Assembly (NCBI GenBank): GCA_947460165.1
Contig: CANHKH010000093.1
Span: 1-9,517 of the forward strand
Direction: 5' to 3'
Source: Comamonadaceae bacterium
Lineage (GTDB): Bacteria; Pseudomonadota; Gammaproteobacteria; Burkholderiales; Burkholderiaceae_C
Length of the DNA: 9,517 bases
The position numbers and the translations under genes were made by a program. Below the pieces are notes generated by a model. That model worked only from the letters and a program-made list of their open reading frames with translations. It made no database searches and had not been told where the DNA came from. Every line of letters starts with the position of its first letter. Position 1 is the stretch's first letter. Below, piece after piece: positions 1 to 5,302 of this stretch.

Positions 1-1135
1 CTCGGACGCCCCAGAGAAAAAAGAAGTCAAGATCGGCTTTATCCCGCTGACCGACTGCGCCTCGGTGGTGATGGCCTCGGTGCTGGGCTTTGACAAAAAG
101 TACGGCGTCACCATCATCCCCACCAAAGAAGCCAGCTGGGCCGGCGTGCGCGACAAGCTGGTCAACGGCGAGCTGGACTTTGCCCATGTGCTTTATGGCC
201 TGGTCTATGGCGTGCACATGGGCACCTCGGGCCCCAAGAAAGACATGGCCGTGCTGATGAACCTGAACAACAACGGCCAGGCCATCACCCTGTCCAAAAA
301 AGTCGCCGACAAAGGCGGCGTGGACGGCGCGGGCCTGGCCAAACTCATGGCCAGCGACAAGCGCGACTACACCTTTGCCCAGACCTTTCCCACGGGCACG
401 CACGCCATGTGGCTGTACTACTGGTTGTCGGCCAACGGCGTGAACCCCATGAAGGACGCCAAGGTCATCACCGTGCCGCCACCGCAAATGGTGGCCAACA
501 TGCGGGTGGGCAACATGGACGGCTTTTGCGTGGGCGAGCCCTGGGGCCACCGCGCCATCATGGACGGCATTGGCGTGACCGCCATCACCACCCAAGACAT
601 CTGGAAAGACCACCCTGAAAAAGTGCTGGGCACCACCGACGAGTTCACCAAGAAATACCCCAACACCACACGCGCCGTCATGGCCGCCATTTTGGAAGCG
701 GGCAAGTGGATAGACGCGAGCCTGTCCAACAAGAACAAGATGGCCGAGACCGTGGCCGACAAGTCCTATGTGAACACCAGCGTGGACGCCATCAACCAGC
801 GCATCCTGGGCCGCTACCAAAACGGCATGGGCAAAACCTGGGACGACCCGAACTACATGAAGTTCTACAACGACGGCGCGGTCAACTTCCCCTACCTGTC
901 AGACGGCATGTGGTTCATGACCCAGCACAAGCGCTGGGGCCTGATCAAAGAGCACCCGGACTACCTGGCGGTGGCCAAGCAAGTCAACAAAATCGAGATC
1001 TACAAGCAAGCCGCCACCCTGGCCAAAGCCAGCTTGCCCAAGAGCGAGCTGCGCAGCAGCAAGTTCATGGACGGTGTGGTGTGGGACGGCAAGGACCCCA
1101 AAAAATACGCTGACAGCTTCAAGATTCACGCTTGA
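1..1135 (+). CDS. nrtA: Nitrate/nitrite ABC transporter substrate-binding protein NrtA, 5' partial
   Basis: The frame is open from base 2 and ends at TGA 1133-1135, giving 377 visible residues; the signal peptide and true start lie upstream of the window. The protein binds nitrate or nitrite outside the inner membrane and passes it to the NrtB permease. Near the visible N-terminus is KIGFIPLTDCASVVMA, the typical opening of the mature NrtA/CmpA family. Further on are LYGLVYGVHMGTSGP and the GNMDGFCVGEPWGHRAI block, both characteristic of nitrate-binding members. The first ATG in frame (base 65) is internal, because the conserved KIGFIPLTDC stretch lies before it. The gene is followed 42 bp later by nrtB and then by an ATPase gene, as expected for this transporter. 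Bicarbonate-binding CmpA is the closest alternative, but the neighbouring nirBD and nitrate reductase genes favour nitrate. Confidence 0.95.
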   Translation, partial: SDAPEKKEVKIGFIPLTDCASVVMASVLGFDKKYGVTIIPTKEASWAGVRDKLVNGELDFAHVLYGLVYGVHMGTSGPKKDMAVLMNLNNNGQAITLSKKVADKGGVDGAGLAKLMASDKRDYTFAQTFPTGTHAMWLYYWLSANGVNPMKDAKVITVPPPQMVANMRVGNMDGFCVGEPWGHRAIMDGIGVTAITTQDIWKDHPEKVLGTTDEFTKKYPNTTRAVMAAILEAGKWIDASLSNKNKMAETVADKSYVNTSVDAINQRILGRYQNGMGKTWDDPNYMKFYNDGAVNFPYLSDGMWFMTQHKRWGLIKEHPDYLAVAKQVNKIEIYKQAATLAKASLPKSELRSSKFMDGVVWDGKDPKKYADSFKIHA

Positions 1136-1140
1136 GCGCT

Positions 1141-1164
1141 GGCGCTGTAAGCGCCTCATTTTTT
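1141..1164 (+). terminator. Hairpin plus T-run between nrtA and nrtB (attenuator or mRNA 3'-end stabiliser)
   Basis: Six bases after the nrtA stop, GGCGCT (1141-1146) pairs perfectly with AGCGCC (1150-1155) around a 3-base loop, GTA. TCA and then six T residues (1159-1164) follow. The shape is that of a weak rho-independent terminator. Because the nrtB ribosome binding site (AAAGG, 1166-1170) starts two bases after the T-run, full termination would silence the downstream transporter genes. Partial termination or protection of the nrtA transcript end is more likely, which would give more binding protein than permease. This role is inferred by analogy with other ABC operons. Confidence 0.5.
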
Positions 1165-1177
1165 CAAAGGTTCAGCC

Positions 1178-2095
1178 ATGGTCAGTGCCGTTTTTCACCC
1201 CCCCGCAGAGCCCGCGCAAGCGCTTGCCAGCGATGCCGCCGCAGCGCCTGTGGCGTCAGCCCAAGCGCGCAAAGCCTTGAACAAGCCTGCCTCACCGGTC
1301 AAGGTCTCACGGGAAAGCTCACCGCTGTGGTTGACAGTGTTGCCGCCACTCTTAGGGCTGGGCCTGCTGGCCCTGGTGTGGGAGGCCGTCTCTTTGGGCA
1401 CAGCAGGGCGCATTCCCTCGCCCAGGGACACGGCGCTGCAAGCGGCCATCATCTTCAGCGACCCGTTTTACAGCAAAGGCCCCAACGACCAAGGCATAGG
1501 CTGGAATGTGCTGAGCTCGCTCAAGCGCGTGGCCCTGGGTTTTGGCCTGGCGGCCTTGGTGGGGATTCCCGTGGGCTTTTTGATAGGCCGCTTCAATTTT
1601 TTAAGCCGCATGTTCAACCCGCTCATCAGTCTGTTGCGGCCGGTCTCGCCTTTGGCGTGGCTGCCCATTGGCCTGTTGGTGTTCAAGGGCGCCAACCCGG
1701 CGGCCATTTGGACCATCTTTATATGCTCCATCTGGCCCATGGTCATCAACACCGCAGTGGGTGTTCAACGCGTGCCTCAGGACTACATGAACGTGGCGCG
1801 CGTGCTGCAGCTGTCAGAGTGGAAGATCTTCACCAAAATTTTGCTCCCCGCCGTGCTGCCCTACATGCTGACCGGTGTGCGCCTGGCCGTGGGCACGGCC
1901 TGGCTGGTGATTGTGGCGGCAGAGATGTTGACCGGCGGCGTGGGCATAGGCTTTTGGGTCTGGGACGAGTGGAACAACCTGAACGTCAAGAACATCATCA
2001 TCGCCATCTTTGTGATCGGCATCGTTGGCCTGGTGCTGGAAGTCGCGCTCATCAAGCTGGCGACCGCCTTCACCTTTGAAGAAGTCAAGAACTGA
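1178..2095 (+). CDS. nrtB: Nitrate ABC transporter permease NrtB
   Basis: This 305-residue inner-membrane permease belongs to the NrtB/SsuC/TauC type (BPD_transp_1 family) and forms the channel through which NrtA-bound nitrate or nitrite enters. Hydrophobic segments lie at about 49-71, 117-137, 145-170, 172-194, 236-256 and 270-295. Residues about 199-235, including LQLSEWKIFTKILLPAVLPY, form the EAA-type coupling loop that contacts the ATPase. The ATG at 1178 has AAAGG seven bases upstream and no better start follows, since the next methionine is residue 145. The first 48 residues are an Ala/Pro-rich, weakly conserved-looking cytoplasmic extension. The gene lies 42 bp after nrtA, with a hairpin in the gap, and 12 bp before the preferred nrtD start. 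SsuC or TauC (sulfonate) would be possible from the sequence alone; the operon decides for nitrate. Confidence 0.93.
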   Translation: MVSAVFHPPAEPAQALASDAAAAPVASAQARKALNKPASPVKVSRESSPLWLTVLPPLLGLGLLALVWEAVSLGTAGRIPSPRDTALQAAIIFSDPFYSKGPNDQGIGWNVLSSLKRVALGFGLAALVGIPVGFLIGRFNFLSRMFNPLISLLRPVSPLAWLPIGLLVFKGANPAAIWTIFICSIWPMVINTAVGVQRVPQDYMNVARVLQLSEWKIFTKILLPAVLPYMLTGVRLAVGTAWLVIVAAEMLTGGVGIGFWVWDEWNNLNVKNIIIAIFVIGIVGLVLEVALIKLATAFTFEEVKN

Positions 2096-2107
2096 AAGGG
2101 CATGGCC

Positions 2108-2923
2108 ATGAACGCCTCGTTGAGCAACAAGTACATCGAAATTCAAGATGTGGTGCAAACCTTCAATACCAAAAAGGGGCCTTTTTGCGCCTTGCAAGAC
2201 ATCCACTTGACCGTGGCCAAGGGCGAGTTTGTGGCGCTGATCGGCCACTCGGGCTGCGGCAAGTCCACGCTGCTCAATTTGATCGCCGGCCTGACCATGC
2301 CCACCGAGGGCACGCTGCTGTGCGCCAACCGCGAAATCTCAGGCCCAGGCCCCGAGCGCGCGGTGGTGTTTCAAAACCACTCCCTGCTGCCCTGGCTGAC
2401 CTGCTTTGAAAACGTCTACCTCGCCGTGGAACGGGTGTTTGCCAAGACCGACAGCAAGGCCCAACTCAAGACCCGCACCGACGCTGCTCTCGCCATGGTC
2501 GGCTTGAGCGCTGCCGCACAAAAGCGCCCCGGTGAAATATCTGGCGGCATGAAGCAGCGCGTGGGCATTGCCCGGGCGCTCAGCATGGAGCCCAAGGTCT
2601 TGCTGCTCGACGAGCCCTTTGGTGCGCTCGACGCGCTGACCCGCGCCAAGCTGCAAGACGAGCTGCTGCAGATCGTCGCCAACACGCACAGCACCGTGGT
2701 CATGGTCACCCACGACGTGGACGAGGCGGTGCTTTTGGCAGACAAGATCGTGATGATGACCAATGGTCCGGCTGCCACCATTGGCGAGGTGTTGCAGGTC
2801 GAGCTCGAACGCCCCCGAGACAGGGTGGCCCTGGCCGAAAGCCGGGACTACTTGCAGTACCGCAAAGCGGTGATCGACTTTTTGTACACGCGCCAGCAGC
2901 ATGTCGAAAAGACAGCCGCTTAA
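2108..2923 (+). CDS. nrtD: Nitrate ABC transporter ATP-binding protein (NrtD type)
   Basis: This cytoplasmic ATPase of the NrtC/NrtD/SsuB/TauB group has 271 residues and powers the NrtAB transporter. All nucleotide-binding motifs are present: Walker A GHSGCGKST (46-54), Q-loop Q89 in VVFQNHSLLPW, signature ISGGMKQR (144-151, the ISGGM variant common in this subfamily), Walker B VLLLDEP (164-170), D-loop GALD and switch histidine H202 in VTHDVDEA. An ATG at 2102 is also in frame, but GAAAGGG (2094-2100) sits one base from it and seven bases from ATG 2108, so 2108 is preferred. The protein ends shortly after the ATPase domain, so it lacks the binding-protein-like domain that cyanobacterial NrtC carries. 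Only one ATPase gene is present, which suggests a homodimer. The stop TAA overlaps the stop of the convergent channel gene. Confidence 0.93.
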   Translation: MNASLSNKYIEIQDVVQTFNTKKGPFCALQDIHLTVAKGEFVALIGHSGCGKSTLLNLIAGLTMPTEGTLLCANREISGPGPERAVVFQNHSLLPWLTCFENVYLAVERVFAKTDSKAQLKTRTDAALAMVGLSAAAQKRPGEISGGMKQRVGIARALSMEPKVLLLDEPFGALDALTRAKLQDELLQIVANTHSTVVMVTHDVDEAVLLADKIVMMTNGPAATIGEVLQVELERPRDRVALAESRDYLQYRKAVIDFLYTRQQHVEKTAA

Positions 2924-4560
2924 TCGGCGGGCTTGGCCGGAACATCCTCATGAATGCGCTGGTTGATCCACTGCCAGGCTTGCCGCTCAAAGCCGGTGGC
3001 TCTGTCACCCGAGGCCATCAGCTCGGTCATGCGCGCGTTGTCGCCCAATACCGCCAGTTGGCGAATTTGGCTGAGCAATTCCCGGTAGCGCTCCACGGCA
3101 GCGGCGGGCTGCGCAATCAGCTGGGGCATGGCCATCAGCGCGTGGTTGGAGGCGGCCTCGCGCTGGCGCCTGGCTTTTTCAATCAGGCGGTCGACCTCGT
3201 CACGGCCCAGGTGCAGGCGCTTGGCCTCCGCTTCAATCGTTTCGCGCTCGTCGTCGGAAATCACGCCATCGGCCAGCATGATGAACAACTCGTTTTGCAG
3301 TTTTTCGCGCTCAATGCGCAACTGGTCACTGAAAGCCGAGGACAAAAGCGCAGCCGGAATGGCAAAAATACCAATGCCCAGCAAGGCCAGCACAATGGTC
3401 ATGGCTCGGCCGGCCGGCGTCACGGGCGAGATGTCGCCATAGCCCACACTGGCCAGGGTGACCACCGCCCAGTAAATCGACTGCGGAATGTTCTCGAATT
3501 TGTCAGGCTGTGCCTCGTGCTCAAAGAGGTAACCCAAGCTGGCCGTGAGCACCACCAAGAGCAGCATGATGAAGGCCGAAGCCATGAGCACAGGCCATTC
3601 GCGCTTGAGCACAATGCCCAGGGTTTTGGTGGCGCCTGTGTAACGCGTCAGCTTGAGCAAGCGCATGAGGCGGAACACGCGCAAAAATCGCAGGTCGATC
3701 ACGTGGTGAAGGAGCACCGCCAAAAAGAAGGGCAGGATGGCAATCAGGTCTATCAAAGCCCCGGGCGATCGGACAAAACGAAGCCGACCCGCCACCGCCC
3801 CTCGGTAGCCGGGCTGCTCCACTGCAGAAAACAGGCGCAGCATGAACTCCGTGGTAAAGATGGCCACCGCCACGGTGTCCAAAATAATGAACTCCAGGTT
3901 CAATACATAGTGGATGGAATCCACCGATTCCAGCACCACAGCCACCACCGAGATCACCACCCACACCACCAAAAAAGTGTCAAAGTAGTGGTGCAAGCGT
4001 CCACCATGCTCGCTGGGCCAGACCAGGGCATGCACATGCTGGCGAAAGCTGCGGCCGCGGTTCAGTGCCCTGAATTCATGCACCGCAGGCACCAGCACAC
4101 GCAGCAGCTTGAAAAGACGCAAGAGGCGCAAGGCCCGCAAGACGCGCAAATCGAGCTGCACAAACATGGACAAGAAAAACGGCAAGATGGCCAGCAAATC
4201 CACAATGGCAAAGGGACTGCGCACATAGGCCCAACGCTTAAAGCGAGCACCGGTAAATTCCGGGTCTTCAGGCGCCAAGTACAAGCGCAGCAAGTACTCG
4301 GCGGTGAAGATGAGCACCGAGACCACGTCAAACCAGTGGAACCAAGGCGCGTAAGCCGAATGGATCACCTCCACATGCTCAAACAAAAGAGCAAACAAGT
4401 TGGCAATGATCAAGATGGCCAAAAAGCGGTCCACCACCAGATGCCAATTGCCAGGGGTGTGCGCATCGAGCAAGAGGCGGTAAAGGCGCTGGCGCAGCCC
4501 CACACCAGGGCCCATGCCAGGGGCTTTTTCAGCCGGGTTCGCGGGACTGGCCGACGTCAC
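2920..4560 (-). CDS. Voltage-gated K+ channel-like protein with two tandem voltage sensors and one pore
   Basis: This 546-residue inner-membrane protein is predicted to have ten membrane helices plus a re-entrant pore loop. The first voltage sensor spans about 45-156: S1 45-65, S2 76-95, S3 115-134, S4 136-156. A 36-residue linker follows, then a second sensor at about 193-306. The pore comes next: S5 322-345, filter TLASVGYGD at 368-376 (K+-type signature), S6 384-409. Each S4 carries six basic residues at every third position: R139, R142, R145, R148, K151, R154 and R291, R294, R297, R300, K303, R306. The S3 segments RSPFAIVDLLAILPFFL (114-130) and RSPGALIDLIAILPFFL (264-280) are nearly the same, so the sensor looks duplicated. 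The first copy has no pore. The tail (411-546) is cytoplasmic and helical. The start is GTG at 4560 with GGAGA (4568-4572) seven bases upstream. The gene overlaps the preceding minus-strand gene by four bases (GTGA), so the two are probably co-translated. K+ selectivity is inferred from the filter; the physiological role is unknown. Confidence 0.9.
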   Translation of the reverse strand: MTSASPANPAEKAPGMGPGVGLRQRLYRLLLDAHTPGNWHLVVDRFLAILIIANLFALLFEHVEVIHSAYAPWFHWFDVVSVLIFTAEYLLRLYLAPEDPEFTGARFKRWAYVRSPFAIVDLLAILPFFLSMFVQLDLRVLRALRLLRLFKLLRVLVPAVHEFRALNRGRSFRQHVHALVWPSEHGGRLHHYFDTFLVVWVVISVVAVVLESVDSIHYVLNLEFIILDTVAVAIFTTEFMLRLFSAVEQPGYRGAVAGRLRFVRSPGALIDLIAILPFFLAVLLHHVIDLRFLRVFRLMRLLKLTRYTGATKTLGIVLKREWPVLMASAFIMLLLVVLTASLGYLFEHEAQPDKFENIPQSIYWAVVTLASVGYGDISPVTPAGRAMTIVLALLGIGIFAIPAALLSSAFSDQLRIEREKLQNELFIMLADGVISDDERETIEAEAKRLHLGRDEVDRLIEKARRQREAASNHALMAMPQLIAQPAAAVERYRELLSQIRQLAVLGDNARMTELMASGDRATGFERQAWQWINQRIHEDVPAKPAD

Positions 4561-5138
4561 AGCTTGATCTCCGCAATTTTCAGGGCGTACCCACCTGCAT
4601 CACAGGCTTGCACGCGCAGCAGCATGCCACGCACCAGGGCATCTTCATCAGAAAGCAGCTCCCACGTCACATGTGCGGGCATGCCGGGCAGCGAGGAGGT
4701 TCCCTTTTCAAGCATCACCACACCCCGCGCGTTCGGGTTCTTTTTGTCACACCGCGGGCCCACCACGGGGTTCTGGGGGCCAAAGGGGTTGGACAGCTGG
4801 GCCAAAGGTCCGCCCTCGGCCAACAGTGCTTGGCGACAACTGCCCCAATCGGCCTCGCCCTGCAAAGCAGGCGATTCACCAGTGATGGACGCGCAAGTGG
4901 CCAAGGTCAAGGGCGTGCCCTTGCGATCGGCCAGCTGCGCGGCCCAAGCCGCCACCGCCTCCCCGTTGGACTTGGTCACCTCCAGCAACACGCCTTCGTT
5001 GAAGGAAAACCGACCGCACCACACCACGGCCAGCAAAGCCAGGCCAAGCGCCGTCAAAAACCCCCAGTCACGAGGCCTCCAGAAAGCCACGGCCTGCGGG
5101 GAGGCACTGACCTCTTGCATGCAGGTTTTGTCTGCCAT
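4557..5138 (-). CDS. Hypothetical single-pass membrane protein, partner gene of the channel
   Basis: I do not recognise the family of this 193-residue protein. A basic stretch (RPRD, about 21-24) precedes one hydrophobic helix at about 26-41 (GFLTALGLALLAVVWC). This predicts a short cytoplasmic N-terminus and a periplasmic domain of about 150 residues. That domain has four cysteines (82, 101, 130, 179), enough for two disulfides, and a Gly/Pro/Asn-rich middle around NPFGPQNPVVGPRC. No enzyme or binding motif is visible. The start at ATG 5138 has AAAGGG five bases upstream; an in-frame ATG at 5192 would add 18 residues but has no good ribosome binding site. The stop overlaps the channel start (GTGA, 4557-4560), so it is very likely in one operon with the channel. 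An accessory role for the channel is possible but is only inferred from position. Confidence 0.8.
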   Translation of the reverse strand: MADKTCMQEVSASPQAVAFWRPRDWGFLTALGLALLAVVWCGRFSFNEGVLLEVTKSNGEAVAAWAAQLADRKGTPLTLATCASITGESPALQGEADWGSCRQALLAEGGPLAQLSNPFGPQNPVVGPRCDKKNPNARGVVMLEKGTSSLPGMPAHVTWELLSDEDALVRGMLLRVQACDAGGYALKIAEIKL

Positions 5139-5245
5139 GTTCGCCCTTTCCACTTTGCTCGGCTGTATGGAACAAGTGCGAGTATGAGACAAAAATTAAC
5201 AATTTGTGCTGAAAACATCGTATTTCGATCAGGAAAGGACATGCA
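5139..5245. promoter_or_regulatory. Divergent AT-rich intergenic region between the channel operon and nirB
   Basis: This is the most AT-rich stretch of the window and should hold promoters for both directions. On the minus strand, a weak pair TTGTCT (complement of 5187-5192) and CATACA (complement of 5164-5169), 17 bases apart, could serve the membrane-protein gene. On the plus strand, TTAACA (5196-5201) resembles a -35 box but has no well-spaced -10 box before the leader ORF. The centre has AATT-AAC-AATT (5194-5204), a short imperfect dyad. I see no convincing sigma-54 -24/-12 element, NtrC site or FNR box, so the regulator cannot be named. Confidence 0.35.
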
Positions 5246-5302
5246 ATGAGTTTCAAAGTAATCAAAAAAACAATGGATTCACCCTGGACCAGCCATGCAT
5301 AA
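5246..5302 (+). CDS. Putative 18-residue leader peptide overlapping the nirB start
   Basis: ATG 5246 begins the frame MSFKVIKKTMDSPWTSHA, ending at TAA 5300-5302. It has the best ribosome binding site in the region, AGGAAAGG (5231-5238), seven bases before the ATG. Its last bases overlap the first eight bases of nirB in another frame. nirB itself has no clear ribosome binding site, so ribosomes finishing here could restart on ATG 5295 (translational coupling). The peptide has no run of a single amino acid typical of classical attenuators. It could also be a chance frame, with the purine-rich site serving nirB poorly from a distance. No homologue is recognised. Confidence 0.45.
   Translation: MSFKVIKKTMDSPWTSHA

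Noticed and set aside
1132..2079. A 315-codon open frame on the plus strand overlapping nrtB
   Set aside because: It is a shadow in another frame of nrtB, with an Arg/His/Gly-rich product and no family features; nrtB in the correct frame has a full set of permease motifs.
2950..5187. A 745-codon open frame on the plus strand
   Set aside because: It lies exactly opposite the channel and its partner gene, crosses both, is rich in His/Gln/Arg with no recognisable domain, and its existence follows from codon bias in GC-rich DNA. The minus-strand frames have clear membrane helices, a K+ filter and ribosome sites.
5189..5207. AT-rich dyad near nirB as a named regulator site
   Set aside because: Only the AATT arms pair well; it fits no NtrC, FNR, NarL or sigma-54 consensus closely enough to name a regulator.
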